Source: Rickettsiales bacterium UBA2645
Lineage (GTDB): Bacteria; Pseudomonadota; Alphaproteobacteria; Rickettsiales; UBA1997
Assembly (NCBI GenBank): GCA_002359655.1
Contig: DENL01000005.1
Span: 18,981 to 82,980, forward strand
Direction of reading: 5' to 3'
DNA: 64,000 bases
Shown in pieces: positions 25,614 to 35,601 of the stretch. Every line of letters starts with the position of its first letter. The first letter of the stretch is position 1. Under the pieces are notes generated by a model that saw only the letters and a program-made list of their open reading frames with translations, was not told the origin of the DNA and did no database searches. The position numbers and the translations under genes were made by a program.

Positions 25614-26501
25614 TTATACGGTGTTTGCGCCCGAAATAATGTCGATCAATTCTTTAGTAATATTAGCCTGTCTGGTTCTGTTATAAACCAGCGTTAAATT
25701 TTTTATCATTTTACCAGCATTGTTGCTTGCTGCTTCCATCGCAGCCATTCTGGCACCTTGCTCTGAAGCACTATTTTCTAAAAGCTGGTTATAAATTTGA
25801 ATTGAAAGATTTTTTGGTAAAAGATCTTGCAGAATTTCTTCTTGATCTGGCTCGTATTGAATTGGTAAATCTACAAAATTTGCTTGGCTCTGAATTTTGA
25901 TTTGAGCAGGAATAACTTGTTTACAAACTTGTTCTTGCGCAATTGCTGATTTGAATTTGCTATAAATTACTTCACAAATATCGAACTGATTTTGATCGAA
26001 TAAATCAGTAATTTTTTGAGTTACATCTTGAGCGGATTTATGCTCAATGGCTCCTTTGAAAATACCAAACGAAGAATCAATGATTTTTTTGCCATAAGCA
26101 GTCTTCAATTGCTCGTAAGATTTTTTTCCAACACAAATTATTTTTACTTCTTTGCCTTCAGCAATAAGCGAGTTAACACGACTTTTAGTGAATTTTACAG
26201 TAGCGCCGTTGAGTCCACCGCAAAGCCCACGATCAGAAGACATTACTACAATTAAGTAAGAAGAGTTTTTGCCTTTTCCGGTAAGTAAAGGAAATTTCTC
26301 GTCTAGATTACCGCGCACCGCAATATTTGAAGCTAAGTTACAAACCATTTCACTAATTTTATCAGCAAAAGGGCGAGAAGCTTCAACCAACTGCTTAGCT
26401 TTTTTTAAGCGCGAGGCCGCAACCATTTTCATGGCTTTGGTCATTTTTTGGGTAGATTTGACAGATTTAATTCTAGTTTTGAGCGTTTTTAAATTAGCCA
26501 T
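25614..26501 (-). CDS. atpG: ATP synthase F1 gamma subunit
   Basis: A 295-residue protein with both terminal coiled-coil helices: KTLKTRIKSVKSTQKMTKAMKMVAASRLKKA at the start and RMAAMEAASNNAGKMIKNLTLVYNRTRQANITKEL at the end, plus the central SDRGLCGGLNG segment. Gamma is the rotating shaft inside the alpha/beta hexamer. It follows atpA by 9 bp; in most bacteria atpD comes next, but here the gene after it is truB. Confidence 0.98.
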   Translation of the reverse strand: MANLKTLKTRIKSVKSTQKMTKAMKMVAASRLKKAKQLVEASRPFADKISEMVCNLASNIAVRGNLDEKFPLLTGKGKNSSYLIVVMSSDRGLCGGLNGATVKFTKSRVNSLIAEGKEVKIICVGKKSYEQLKTAYGKKIIDSSFGIFKGAIEHKSAQDVTQKITDLFDQNQFDICEVIYSKFKSAIAQEQVCKQVIPAQIKIQSQANFVDLPIQYEPDQEEILQDLLPKNLSIQIYNQLLENSASEQGARMAAMEAASNNAGKMIKNLTLVYNRTRQANITKELIDIISGANTV

Positions 26502-26510
26502 ATTTGTGAA

Positions 26511-28106
26511 TTATTTCGTGTCGTGAGCCAAACGATTATCCAATCCAACATGGTCAAAATGGGTGCTTGGAGCATGGTTTAGAAAAATTTCTAAAAATTC
26601 TTCAATTACCTTTTTCAAAGCGGCTTCATTGCTATCAGTAATTTTTTGTTCTTGTTTGATTGAAGATAAAATTTCTGGATGAGATGAGTGAAGTTTGCGT
26701 AAAAATTCTTTTTCAAACTTAACAACTTCTTTAGCTGGAACTTTGTCCAAATAACCTTTAACACCAACATAAATTGAAGCGACTTGCTCTTCAAAGCCCA
26801 TTGGCGAATATTGGTTTTGTTTTAAAAGTTCAGTTAGTTTACGGCCTTTATCCAGAAGCTTTTGCGTTGCAGCATCAAGATCAGAACCAAATTGTGCGAA
26901 AGCTTCAAGCTCACGGAATTGTGCCAGATCAAGCTTGATAGTACCAGCAACTTGTTTCATGGCTTTAGTTTGAGCAGCAGAACCAACGCGAGAAACTGAC
27001 AATCCAACGTTAACCGCAGGTTTGATACCTTTATAGAAAAGTTCGGTTTCCAAGAAAATTTGTCCGTCAGTGATTGAAATCACGTTGGTTGGAATGTAGG
27101 CAGAAACGTCGCCAGCTTGAGTTTCAATAATTGGCAATGCAGTCAATGAACCTCCACCACAAGCGTCAGACATTTTAGCGGCGCGTTCAAGTAAACGGGA
27201 GTGAACATAAAAAACATCTCCAGGATAAGCTTCGCGTCCTGGTGGACGACGAAGTAGAAGCGACATCTCGCGATAAGCTACAGCGTGCTTGCTTAAATCA
27301 TCATAAGCAACAAGAGCGTGCATTGCATTATCGCGGAAATATTCGCCAACTGTACAACCAGTGTAAGGTGCAAAGAATTGCAGAGCGGCACTTTCAGAAG
27401 CAGTAGCAGAAACAACAACTGAGTATTTCATTGCGCCAGCATCTTCTAAAGTTTTAACGATTTGAGCAACCGTTGAACGCTTTTGACCAATCGCTACATA
27501 AATGCAGAATAGTTTTTTCTTCTCGTCATTTTCCTCATGTGCCTTGGCTTGATTTATAAAAGCATCAAGAACAATTGCAGTTTTGCCAGTTTGACGATCA
27601 CCAATAATAAGTTCGCGTTGACCACGACCAATTGGGATTAAGCTGTCAATTGCTTTAATACCAGTTTGCATTGGCTCAGAAACTGATTGACGTGCGATAA
27701 TTCCTGGAGCTTTGATTTCAACACGACGAAACTCAACATTTGTCAATGGACCTTTGCCGTCAATTGGATTACCGAGCGCATCAATAACGCGACCCAGCAA
27801 ACCTTTACCAACTGGAACCTCAACAATTTTGCCAGTTCTTTTTACAGAAGAGCCTTCTTTAATTGTTTGTGCTTCACCAAAAACTACGATACCGACATTG
27901 TCAGATTCAAGGTTTAAGGCCATACCTTTAACGCCAGATTCAAACTCGACTAACTCACCAGCTTGAACATTATCTAAGCCATAAACTTTAGCGATACCGT
28001 CGCCAATTTTAATAACTTCGCCAACTTCTTTTAATTCAGCCGAACTTTTAAAATTCTCGATTTTCTTTTGTAAAATGTTGGAGAATTCTTCTACTCTAAA
28101 TTCCAT
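26511..28106 (-). CDS. atpA: ATP synthase F1 alpha subunit
   Basis: A 531-residue protein with P-loop [11 protein letters not shown], the [18 protein letters not shown] region, [29 protein letters not shown] and [15 protein letters not shown]. It forms the non-catalytic nucleotide sites of F1. It carries a C-terminal extension beyond the usual length (about 510), ending [16 protein letters not shown]. It is 20 bp from atpH and 9 bp from atpG. Confidence 0.99.
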   Translation of the reverse strand: MEFRVEEFSNILQKKIENFKSSAELKEVGEVIKIGDGIAKVYGLDNVQAGELVEFESGVKGMALNLESDNVGIVVFGEAQTIKEGSSVKRTGKIVEVPVGKGLLGRVIDALGNPIDGKGPLTNVEFRRVEIKAPGIIARQSVSEPMQTGIKAIDSLIPIGRGQRELIIGDRQTGKTAIVLDAFINQAKAHEENDEKKKLFCIYVAIGQKRSTVAQIVKTLEDAGAMKYSVVVSATASESAALQFFAPYTGCTVGEYFRDNAMHALVAYDDLSKHAVAYREMSLLLRRPPGREAYPGDVFYVHSRLLERAAKMSDACGGGSLTALPIIETQAGDVSAYIPTNVISITDGQIFLETELFYKGIKPAVNVGLSVSRVGSAAQTKAMKQVAGTIKLDLAQFRELEAFAQFGSDLDAATQKLLDKGRKLTELLKQNQYSPMGFEEQVASIYVGVKGYLDKVPAKEVVKFEKEFLRKLHSSHPEILSSIKQEQKITDSNEAALKKVIEEFLEIFLNHAPSTHFDHVGLDNRLAHDTK

Positions 28107-28126
28107 ATTTGTAATTTTTATTGTTA

Positions 28127-28672
28127 TTAGAAAGCGGCGCTTAGTTGTTTTTCTAGGTTAGATAGTTGATTTTTCAAACTAACATCGATGATGCTGGATC
28201 CGATTTTTACTTGAAATCCACCTAAAATTTTAGCATTAAAAGTTTCTTTGATTTCGATCACCTTGCCAGAATGTTTTTTCTCAATCAAAGATTTGATTTG
28301 ATCAAACTGCGCTTTAGTAGGCTTTGTCGCAAAGATGACTTCAACTTCTAAAATGTTTTTTTGCTTTTTAACTAAATGAAAAAACTCACAGTGAATTTCT
28401 GGAAACATACTTAATCTTCTATTACGGGCCATAGCCATAAAGAAGTCAGAGGTGATTTTTGTTAATGCTAATTTTTGCGTGATATCTTCCATTACTTTTT
28501 CTAATTCGCTTTTAGAAATCACAGGGTTCTGTAACTCATGGGCAAAGCTTGAGTTAAAGTTTTTTTTAAACTCATCAAGCTCAGTAGAAACTTTATCTAA
28601 AGCGTTGCTTTTTCTAGTCGCATCAAACAGAGCTTTAGCGTAATTTTTAGCAACAACAGAGGCTCTTGGCAT
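28127..28672 (-). CDS. atpH: ATP synthase F1 delta subunit
   Basis: A 181-residue protein with the OSCP/delta pattern: [16 protein letters not shown] at the N-terminus and the C-terminal [30 protein letters not shown]. Delta connects F1 to the peripheral stalk. It is the first gene of atpHAG. Fo genes are not in the window. Confidence 0.96.
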   Translation of the reverse strand: MPRASVVAKNYAKALFDATRKSNALDKVSTELDEFKKNFNSSFAHELQNPVISKSELEKVMEDITQKLALTKITSDFFMAMARNRRLSMFPEIHCEFFHLVKKQKNILEVEVIFATKPTKAQFDQIKSLIEKKHSGKVIEIKETFNAKILGGFQVKIGSSIIDVSLKNQLSNLEKQLSAAF

Positions 28673-28807
28673 TTTTAGATTTTGATTAAAATTTTTACGA
28701 AGAAATTTTCGAAGTGAAATAACAAGGCATCGAATTGATCAGAGGCGCGGCAAAGTATGTTCAAAAAAATAAAATGCAACTTAGGAAATTTTCTAAAAAA
28801 ACCTAAG

Positions 28808-29839
28808 CTAGATATTTATCGGGTCGATATTTTCGAAATGATCGTGAATCTGGTTTGTTGTGGAAAACTTGTCACCACTTTTCTCACAAGCAATGTGAAA
28901 TAGGGCATCTCCTTTATTAGCCAGAGGCAATTTTGATATACCAATTATAATTCCACTTTCATGAGCTTCGACCAAAATTTTGTGATCGCCAAATGGATTA
29001 GAAATTTCGCCAAGTATTTCACCTTTTTTAACTATCTTACCCAGTTCTTGATAAGCGATGTGAATGCCGCTGTGAGGAGCTCTTACCCAAGAGCTTGATT
29101 TAGCTATAAAAGTCTTTTTATTGATATTTTTTTGGGCGATTTTTTTAATCATACCGATTTCTTGCATAACGTTTAAAATTCCGTTAATTCCAACTTTAAT
29201 GCTCTCCTCATCAAAACGCAGAGCCTCTCCAGCTTCAAACAAAATCATTGGGATATTTATTTGCGAAACCGAGGCTCGCAGAGAACCATCACGCAAATTT
29301 GATCCGATTATAACTGGCGCTGAAAAAGCTTTGGCTAATTCAAAAGTTTTTTTGTCAGAAATGTCGGCGCGGATTTGCGGATAGTTACAGCGATGAAATG
29401 CTCCTGTATGTAAATCAATGCCGAAATCAGATTTCAAAACTATTTCTTGCATGAATTTATAAGCCAGCTGCGATGTTAAAGAGCCATTTTTAAATCCAGG
29501 AAAGCAACGATTTAAATCACGACGATCGGGTAAATAGCGCGAACGATCGTTAAAACCAAAAATATTTACGACCGGAATTACAATCAAAGTGCCGCAAATA
29601 TTTTTTAGCGCATTATGCGAAAGCAAGCGGCGAACAATTTCAATGCCATTGATTTCGTCTCCATGAATTGTTGAAGAAACAAAAAGTGTTGGACCATCTT
29701 TCTTGCCGCGAATCACCTCGATTGGCATTTTTACGTCAGTGAAATCATAAATACTGCCCATATCGATATTAATACGAGAACGCTCTCCACGATTAATTTC
29801 AATACCGTCGATTATAAAATTAGCAGATTTTTTGATCAT
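28808..29839 (-). CDS. Succinylglutamate desuccinylase/aspartoacylase family protein (M14-type)
   Basis: About 343 residues with zinc-binding motifs of the family: SSTIHGDEINGIEIVRRLL (His and Glu ligands) and FGIDLHTGAFHRCNYPQ, plus the ARDIR-like segment RYLPDRRDLNRCFPG. The C-terminal domain is a small beta-barrel (HSGIHIAYQELGKIVKKGEILGEISNPFG). Members remove acyl groups from amino acids or related amides. The ATG at 29839 overlaps the TAA of speB by one base, so I prefer it to an upstream in-frame start inside speB. Coupling to an agmatinase-like gene suggests a substrate from guanidino or polyamine metabolism, but this is inference. Confidence 0.85.
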   Translation of the reverse strand: MIKKSANFIIDGIEINRGERSRINIDMGSIYDFTDVKMPIEVIRGKKDGPTLFVSSTIHGDEINGIEIVRRLLSHNALKNICGTLIVIPVVNIFGFNDRSRYLPDRRDLNRCFPGFKNGSLTSQLAYKFMQEIVLKSDFGIDLHTGAFHRCNYPQIRADISDKKTFELAKAFSAPVIIGSNLRDGSLRASVSQINIPMILFEAGEALRFDEESIKVGINGILNVMQEIGMIKKIAQKNINKKTFIAKSSSWVRAPHSGIHIAYQELGKIVKKGEILGEISNPFGDHKILVEAHESGIIIGISKLPLANKGDALFHIACEKSGDKFSTTNQIHDHFENIDPINI

Positions 29840-30774
29840 TATTTTTTGCGATTCAAAAAAGCATAAGACAAAATTTTGTAACAAAGTTTTGCCGAAAGAA
29901 AGTCACAGGAATGCAAAGCTTTTACCGGTGCTAACTCAACCACATCAGCTCCAACAATATCAGAAATTTTACTAGCTTCGCGAATAATATCTAAAGCATC
30001 CTCCCACATCACACCTCCGGGCTCTGGTGTTCCCGTAGCTTGCATCAAACTCGAGTCAAATCCATCTAAATCAAAAGTTAAAAAAACTGGACGACCTTTG
30101 AGCGGAGCAACAATTTCTTTAGCATTCCACTTTCTACGATCTTTACCAAAATGCATGTGAATACGATGACGATTGGCTTCTAGATAAGGAATTTCGCTAG
30201 CTGAAATATTACGAATGCCGCAAGAAATTAAAGTTGAAATCGGATTATCCATCACACGGCGAAGTGCTGCGGCGTGCGAATAATGCTCGCCATCAAAACC
30301 ATCGCGCAAATCAGCGTGAGCATCAAAATGCAAAATTGCTAGGTCAGGATATTTTTTGACAAAAGGACGAATTGAACCAGCTGTGATTGAATGTTCACCG
30401 CCCAAAATCAGTGGGAATTTTTCAGCATCTAAAATTTTTTCGGTGATTTTTTCTAATTGCTTTAAAGATTTTACCACAGAAGTGCGATCAATTTTTGGCT
30501 CTTTCATTGTGATCACACCATATTTTCTGAAAGGTTCGCACCAAAATTCTTCGTCGAAAAGTTCAACTTGTTGCGAGGCGCTGATAATTGCTTTTGGCCC
30601 GTTTTTCGTACCGCCACCATAACTTACAGATTTTTCTAAACCAAAAGGCACGACAACTACTTTTGATTGGTCTGGCGTTTTTAAATATTTTTCTTCAACA
30701 CCCAAAAAACCGTTTTTTTGCGAAAGAAATTCGAATTGATCGAGAAGAGATTTTTGAGTTTTTTTCGTAGACAT
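29839..30774 (-). CDS. speB: Agmatinase-like ureohydrolase
   Basis: A 311-residue arginase/agmatinase-fold protein. Manganese ligands are visible: LGGEHSIT, LHFDAHADLRDG and FLTFDLDGFDSS, with TPEPGG in the C-terminal part. Agmatinase turns agmatine into putrescine and urea. The sequence cannot separate agmatinase from related guanidino-acid hydrolases. It lies 4 bp after purK and is coupled to the downstream deacylase-like gene. The putrescine made would suit the decarboxylase and deoxyhypusine synthase-like genes at 16.5-18.9 kb. Confidence 0.88.
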   Translation of the reverse strand: MSTKKTQKSLLDQFEFLSQKNGFLGVEEKYLKTPDQSKVVVVPFGLEKSVSYGGGTKNGPKAIISASQQVELFDEEFWCEPFRKYGVITMKEPKIDRTSVVKSLKQLEKITEKILDAEKFPLILGGEHSITAGSIRPFVKKYPDLAILHFDAHADLRDGFDGEHYSHAAALRRVMDNPISTLISCGIRNISASEIPYLEANRHRIHMHFGKDRRKWNAKEIVAPLKGRPVFLTFDLDGFDSSLMQATGTPEPGGVMWEDALDIIREASKISDIVGADVVELAPVKALHSCDFLSAKLCYKILSYAFLNRKK

Positions 30775-30778
30775 AAGA

Positions 30779-31828
30779 TTATTCTAAGATGTTTATGTGA
30801 GCCATTTTTCTACCAGCAACAGATTTTTCTTTGCCGTAAAGATGAATTTTAGAGCGCGGATTTTGATAAAATTTTTCTACATCATTTACTTCATCTCCGA
30901 TCAGATTTTTCATATAACCTCTTGAGTGAAATTCTGTAGAGCCAAGAGGCAAGCCAGTAATAGCACGAATTAATTGTTCAAATTGTGAAGTGATTGCAGC
31001 GTCCATCGAGAAATGTCCAGAATTGTGTGGCCTTGGTGCCAGCTCATTGACGAGTAATTCGTCACCAATCACAAACATTTCAACCGCTAAAACTCCGATT
31101 AAATTTATTTCTTGAGCAATTTTTTTTGCCAGATCTTGCGCCTTTATTTGCAAGGCTTGCAAGATTTTTGCTGGATAATGACTTTCATCTAAAATGCCAA
31201 GTTTGTGAATGTTTGTCAGCGGCTCATAAACAGCGATTTCATTATTTTTTGAGCGCGCCACCATCACCGAAATTTCAGAATCAAACGGACAAAATTTTTC
31301 TAAAATTAATTTGTTATTTTTAGCTTGCGACCAAGCAAGTTCAGCATCTTGTTTATTTTTCAAAACAAACTGACCTTTGCCATCATAGCCCATTGTAGCA
31401 GTTTTTAAAATTGCTTTACCAAATTTTTCTAAATTTTGTTGTAACTCTTCAAGGCTTGAAATCTCTGCATATTCAGTAGTTTTTACAGCAATCGAGTTTA
31501 AGAAATTTTTTTCTAAAATTCTGTGCTGAGTAATTTTCAAAACTTCTGCACTTGGACAAACTTCAACATATTTGCTTAAAAAATTCACGGTCTGAAAGGG
31601 AATGTTTTCAAATTCAAAAGTAGCGACATCAACTAGCTTGGCAAATTCTTGCAGCGCTTTCTCATCTTCATAATCAGCAACAATTGTTTTATTGGTGACA
31701 AAACTTGCAGGCGAATTTTCTTGGTCAGACAAAATAACAGTGCGAAAGCCCATTTTATGAGCATAAAAGCAAGTCATGCGGCCAAGTTGCCCACCGCCAA
31801 TAATGCCGATTGTTGTGATTTTTTTCAC
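30779..31828 (-). CDS. purK: N5-carboxyaminoimidazole ribonucleotide synthase
   Basis: A 349-residue ATP-grasp protein with N-terminal GIIGGGQLGRM, KTATMGYDGKGQFVL, FDSEISVMVAR and the C-terminal NELAPRPHNSGHFSMDA signature. PurK carboxylates AIR with ATP and bicarbonate in purine synthesis, before PurE. purE is not adjacent. It diverges from the Trm112-rlmE pair across 76 bp and leads the purK-speB-deacylase operon. Confidence 0.96.
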   Translation of the reverse strand: MKKITTIGIIGGGQLGRMTCFYAHKMGFRTVILSDQENSPASFVTNKTIVADYEDEKALQEFAKLVDVATFEFENIPFQTVNFLSKYVEVCPSAEVLKITQHRILEKNFLNSIAVKTTEYAEISSLEELQQNLEKFGKAILKTATMGYDGKGQFVLKNKQDAELAWSQAKNNKLILEKFCPFDSEISVMVARSKNNEIAVYEPLTNIHKLGILDESHYPAKILQALQIKAQDLAKKIAQEINLIGVLAVEMFVIGDELLVNELAPRPHNSGHFSMDAAITSQFEQLIRAITGLPLGSTEFHSRGYMKNLIGDEVNDVEKFYQNPRSKIHLYGKEKSVAGRKMAHINILE

Positions 31829-31904
31829 TGAAAATTTTGCCTTGGATTGATTTAAAAAAGGAAGCGCGGCAAAGTATTTTTAATGAAAATTTTTTCAAGA
31901 AATT

Positions 31905-32084
31905 ATGTCGCAAAAAATATCTGATGAACTTCTGCAAATTCTGCTTTGCCCTTCGTGCAAAAGTGAGTTGGTTTTTGATGAAAAAAATAATGAGCTGATT
32001 TGTTACAAATCAAAACTAGCTTACAAAATCAATGAAGGAATCCCAATAATGTTAATTGACGAAGCAAGAAAAATAGAGGAATAA
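31905..32084 (+). CDS. Trm112 family (UPF0434) small protein
   Basis: A 59-residue protein starting at ATG 31905: MSQKISDELLQILLCPSCK, then a short beta region, ICYKSKLAYKINEGIPIML and a charged tail. The zinc-ribbon pair CPSC is present, but the second pair is reduced to a single Cys, as is common in bacterial members. Trm112 proteins activate methyltransferases in eukaryotes; bacterial members are poorly defined. Its TAA overlaps the ATG of rlmE by one base, so it is coupled to an rRNA methyltransferase gene, an attractive functional pairing. Confidence 0.92.
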   Translation: MSQKISDELLQILLCPSCKSELVFDEKNNELICYKSKLAYKINEGIPIMLIDEARKIEE

Positions 32085-32779
32085 TGCCACAAAAATCGCA
32101 AAGACTGAAGAAGGCCAAAAGACTAAAAAAATCGTCACAAAAATGGTTGCTTCGCCAAATTAACGATCCATTTGTTGAGCGCGCTAAACTTGAAGGATGG
32201 CGTTCGCGCGCTGCTTTTAAAATTATTGAAGTCGACGAAAAATTTAAAATTTTCAAAAAAGGAAAAATTGTTGTCGATCTTGGTGCAGCCCCTGGTGGTT
32301 GGTCGCAATATGCTGTAACAAAAGTTGGCGAAGGAAATGTAATTGCAATTGATTTACTTCCGATTGATTCACTTCCGGGAGTAAATTTTTTTGTTGGCGA
32401 TTTTATGGAGCCAGAAGCGCCAGAAAAAATAATTTCGCTGCTTAAAACAATTCCGTATAACAAAAGTGGTCGCTGTGATGCAGTCTTGTCTGATATGGCT
32501 GCAAATACTACAGGAGACCACACAACAGATCATATGCGTATCATCGCACTTTTAGAAGAGGCCTTGATTTTAGCCGAAAAAATCTTGAAAGAAAAAGGTG
32601 CTTTTGTTGGCAAAATTTTTCAAGGCGGCAGCTCAGATGAGATATTGAAAAAATTAAGAAAAAACTTTTCCACCGTAAAATATTTCAAGCCTAATTCATC
32701 ACGCAAAGATTCTTCAGAAACTTATGTAGTAGCACTTGGTTTTAAAAAAACTGAGGCTTTAGACAATATTGCCGCCTGA
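32084..32779 (+). CDS. rlmE: 23S rRNA (uridine-2552) 2'-O-methyltransferase
   Basis: A 231-residue RrmJ/FtsJ-type enzyme with a basic N-terminal extension, RAAFKIIEVDEKFKIF (catalytic Lys), SAM motif VVDLGAAPGGWSQYA, DAVLSDMAANTTG (catalytic Asp) and FVGKIFQGG (second Lys). It methylates U2552 in the ribosomal A-loop late in 50S assembly. It is coupled to the Trm112-like gene. Its 3' end overlaps the convergent dehydratase gene by 21 bp. Confidence 0.96.
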   Translation: MPQKSQRLKKAKRLKKSSQKWLLRQINDPFVERAKLEGWRSRAAFKIIEVDEKFKIFKKGKIVVDLGAAPGGWSQYAVTKVGEGNVIAIDLLPIDSLPGVNFFVGDFMEPEAPEKIISLLKTIPYNKSGRCDAVLSDMAANTTGDHTTDHMRIIALLEEALILAEKILKEKGAFVGKIFQGGSSDEILKKLRKNFSTVKYFKPNSSRKDSSETYVVALGFKKTEALDNIAA

Positions 32780-33697
32780 AATTATTGCTAAAAATTTTTG
32801 ATTTTTTGCTTGCAAATTTTTTTTCAAATATTGCTCGATACCAGCGATTGTAAGTGCTGAAGTTGGTTCAATTTTCTGCTGTAAAATTTCTGATAATTTT
32901 TTTTGCCAAAAAATTATTTCTTCTTCAGAAATTTCAAAAACTCCCGCCATTTGTTTTATATGATTAAAGCAAATTTCTGAAGTTGATAAAGTTCGAGCGC
33001 CATCAGCAATAGTGTTTGGCGTATCATCAAAACCGACTATTTTTCCTTGTCGCAGCGATTCTGCGGTATCATTGCCATTTAAAGGTTCGCAAGCGAAAAC
33101 TTTGGCTTGCGGCGATAATTTTTGCGCCGCTAAAAAACAGCCTGAAACCAACCCGCCGCCACCACAAGGAGCAAAAATCGCAGCAACTTCGCCAATTTCT
33201 TCTAACGCTTCCAAAGCAGAAGTGCCTTGACCACAAATCACATCTGCATCAGCCGAAGGATGCACAAAAAAGTAACCTTCTTTTTGTTTTTCTAGCGCTT
33301 GCTGATTAACTTGAGATCTTTTTTCAAGCAAAACAACTTCTGCACCCAAATCTTTTGCAGCCTTGATTTTCAAGGGCGAAGCTTTGGTAATCATGTAAAT
33401 CAAAGCTTTGATGCCGAATTTTTTACAAACATAGGCGATTGCTTGGGCGTGATTTCCTGAACTTTGTACGACAATTTTTTGCGGGAAATTTCCGTGATCT
33501 TCTTGATATTTTAAAACCGCATTAAAAGCACCGCGAGCCTTGAAAGAATTAGTCTTTTGCTGATTTTCCATTTTCAAAAAAATCTGTGCGCCAAGCTTTT
33601 GATTTAATTTTTCGTTAGAAATTAGCGGAGTTTTTTCGATATAGTTTTTGATTCGATGATGAGCTTTTAAAATATGCTCAAAATTTAATTCATTCAT
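32759..33697 (-). CDS. Threonine/serine dehydratase (PLP, fold II)
   Basis: A 312-residue protein with the PLP lysine in [13 protein letters not shown] (K53), the glycine loop CGGGGLVSG and SSGNHAQA. There is no C-terminal ACT-like regulatory domain, so it is the short catabolic TdcB or serine-racemase-like form rather than biosynthetic IlvA. It deaminates Thr or Ser to 2-keto acids through reactive enamines. A RidA gene, whose product hydrolyses these enamines, lies two genes upstream in the same operon. Its start overlaps the VOC gene by 4 bp. Confidence 0.88.
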   Translation of the reverse strand: MNELNFEHILKAHHRIKNYIEKTPLISNEKLNQKLGAQIFLKMENQQKTNSFKARGAFNAVLKYQEDHGNFPQKIVVQSSGNHAQAIAYVCKKFGIKALIYMITKASPLKIKAAKDLGAEVVLLEKRSQVNQQALEKQKEGYFFVHPSADADVICGQGTSALEALEEIGEVAAIFAPCGGGGLVSGCFLAAQKLSPQAKVFACEPLNGNDTAESLRQGKIVGFDDTPNTIADGARTLSTSEICFNHIKQMAGVFEISEEEIIFWQKKLSEILQQKIEPTSALTIAGIEQYLKKNLQAKNQKFLAIISGGNIV

Positions 33698-34110
33698 TTA
33701 GCAAATAATTGAGAGATGTCTTTGAAAGCTTTAAACTCAAGGGCATTATTGCTTGGATCAAGAAAAAACATTGTGGCTTGCTCACCAGTTTTGCCACGAA
33801 ATCTGATATAAGGCTCGATCACAAATTTGATATTTTTGGCCTTTAGGCGATCAGCAAAATCATGCCATTGCTGCCACTCAAGCACCACACCAAAATGCGG
33901 TACAGGAACGCCATGACCATCGACAGGATTTATAATTGTCTGATTTTTTTGCGGGTGTAAATGCGTGACAAATTGATGTCCAAAGAAATTCCAATCAATC
34001 CAATTTTCATTTGAACGACCTTCTGCAAATCCCAAAAACTCACCGTAAAATTGGCGTGCTTTCTCTAAGTCATTTACGGGCATTGCTAGGTGAAAGGGCT
34101 GTAGCGACAT
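33694..34110 (-). CDS. VOC-family (glyoxalase/dioxygenase superfamily) protein
   Basis: A 138-residue protein with the beta-alpha-beta-beta-beta repeat: [24 protein letters not shown] at the start, [18 protein letters not shown] in the middle and [19 protein letters not shown] at the end. These place it in the vicinal oxygen chelate superfamily, with possible metal ligands in HLAM, H-rich HPHFG-like and ALEFK positions. The substrate cannot be deduced. It lies between ridA and the dehydratase gene, overlapping the latter by ATGA. Confidence 0.85.
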   Translation of the reverse strand: MSLQPFHLAMPVNDLEKARQFYGEFLGFAEGRSNENWIDWNFFGHQFVTHLHPQKNQTIINPVDGHGVPVPHFGVVLEWQQWHDFADRLKAKNIKFVIEPYIRFRGKTGEQATMFFLDPSNNALEFKAFKDISQLFAK

Positions 34111-34112
34111 AT

Positions 34113-34577
34113 TTATTTAATTTCAAAAATTGCATCAACTTCAACGCAAACTCCAAAAGGTAAAGAACCTGAGCCAACTGCAGCACGAGCATGTTTTCCA
34201 GCATCGCCCAAAACTTCAACCATCAAATCTGAAGCGCCATTAGCAACTGCTGGATGATCTTTAAAATTAGCTTCACCATTAACGAAAATTCCAAGTTTAA
34301 CGCAACGTACAACACGTTCTAAATCTCCATCACAAGCAACTTTCAACTGCGCTAAAACATTTATAGCGCAAAGACACGCTGCTTTTTTAGCATCTTCTGC
34401 CGAAATTTCTGAACCAACTTTGCCAATAAATTGTAACTTGCCAGCATCAAGTGGTAACTGGCCTGAAACAAAAACCTGATTTCCCGATTTTACAAAACCA
34501 ACATAGTTAGCAACTGGTGCCGCCGGAGTCGGCAGAACAATTCCTAAAGACAATAATTTTGCTTCGATATTTGACAT
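34113..34577 (-). CDS. RidA family enamine/imine deaminase
   Basis: A 154-residue protein with the long-form RidA pattern: [34 protein letters not shown] and a C-terminal [24 protein letters not shown], with the substrate-binding Arg in HARAAVG. RidA hydrolyses 2-aminoacrylate and related intermediates released by PLP dehydratases, matching the dehydratase gene two positions downstream. A clear Shine-Dalgarno sequence (AAGGAG) precedes the ATG. Confidence 0.93.
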   Translation of the reverse strand: MSNIEAKLLSLGIVLPTPAAPVANYVGFVKSGNQVFVSGQLPLDAGKLQFIGKVGSEISAEDAKKAACLCAINVLAQLKVACDGDLERVVRCVKLGIFVNGEANFKDHPAVANGASDLMVEVLGDAGKHARAAVGSGSLPFGVCVEVDAIFEIK

Positions 34578-34605
34578 GTTTCTCCTTGATTAGTTTTTTA
34601 AAAAA

Positions 34606-35601
34606 TTATCTTCCAACGATGCCGAGTTTTTTAAACAGATTCTGATCACGTTCAATATCTGGGTTTGAAGTGGTAAGTAATTTCTCGCCGTAAAAAATTG
34701 AATTTGCCCCTGCTAAAAAACACAAGGCTTGAGTTTGCTCATTCATGTTTTCTCGCCCAGCCGACAAGCGCACCGCTGATTTTGGCATCATGATTCTAGC
34801 AATTGCAATAGTGCGGATAAATTCAAATTGATCCAGTTCGGCAACATTTTCAAGCGGAGTACCGGCAACTTTAACCAGCATATTGATTGGTACTGATTCT
34901 GGATGCTTTGGCAAATTTGCCAAGATAATCAACATTTTAGCTCGATCTTCACGTGTTTCACCCATGCCAACAATACCACCAGAGCAAACATTCAAGCCTG
35001 CTTCGCGAACATTTTTCAGCGTGTTTAAGCGATCTTCAAAATTTCTGGTAGTAATAATTTCAGAATAAAATTCTTCTGATGAATCGATATTGTGATTGTA
35101 ATAATCAAGTCCCGCTTCTTTGAGTTTCTTGCTTTGCGAGTTGGTTAACATTCCCAAAGTCATGCAAGTTTCAAGGCCGGTTTTTTTGACTTCATCAACA
35201 ATATTACAGATTTTTTCAACATCACGATCATGCAAATTGCGCCAAGCAGCACCCATACAAAATCTTGATGCACCAGCTTTTTTAGCTGCTTTGGCAGCGT
35301 CTAGAATTTTATCGACTTTCATTAAGGATTCTTTTTCCAAGCCCGTATTATAATGCGCTGATTGCGGACAATATTTACAATTTTCTGGGCAAGAACCTGT
35401 TTTGATACTAAGCAAAGTGCTGATTTGCACTGTATTTGGATCATGAAATTGACGATGAATTTCGGCAGCTTTAAAGATTAAGTCATTAAAAGGTAGTGCA
35501 AAAAGCTGTAGAATTTCTTCTATCGAAAAATCATGACGCGCGCCGAAATCATAAGATGAGCTAAGCAGCTCGTTTGAATTATTTTTTTGAATTTCTTTCA
35601 T
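34606..35601 (-). CDS. bioB: Biotin synthase
   Basis: A 331-residue radical-SAM enzyme with the cluster motif [14 protein letters not shown] (C71, C75, C78), the [13 protein letters not shown] segment and SAGRENM near the [2Fe-2S] ligand region. It inserts sulfur into dethiobiotin. No other bio gene is in the window. Its ATG overlaps the stop of the MidA-type gene (TAATG), placing it inside the hisH-midA-bioB-ridA operon. Confidence 0.97.
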   Translation of the reverse strand: MKEIQKNNSNELLSSSYDFGARHDFSIEEILQLFALPFNDLIFKAAEIHRQFHDPNTVQISTLLSIKTGSCPENCKYCPQSAHYNTGLEKESLMKVDKILDAAKAAKKAGASRFCMGAAWRNLHDRDVEKICNIVDEVKKTGLETCMTLGMLTNSQSKKLKEAGLDYYNHNIDSSEEFYSEIITTRNFEDRLNTLKNVREAGLNVCSGGIVGMGETREDRAKMLIILANLPKHPESVPINMLVKVAGTPLENVAELDQFEFIRTIAIARIMMPKSAVRLSAGRENMNEQTQALCFLAGANSIFYGEKLLTTSNPDIERDQNLFKKLGIVGR

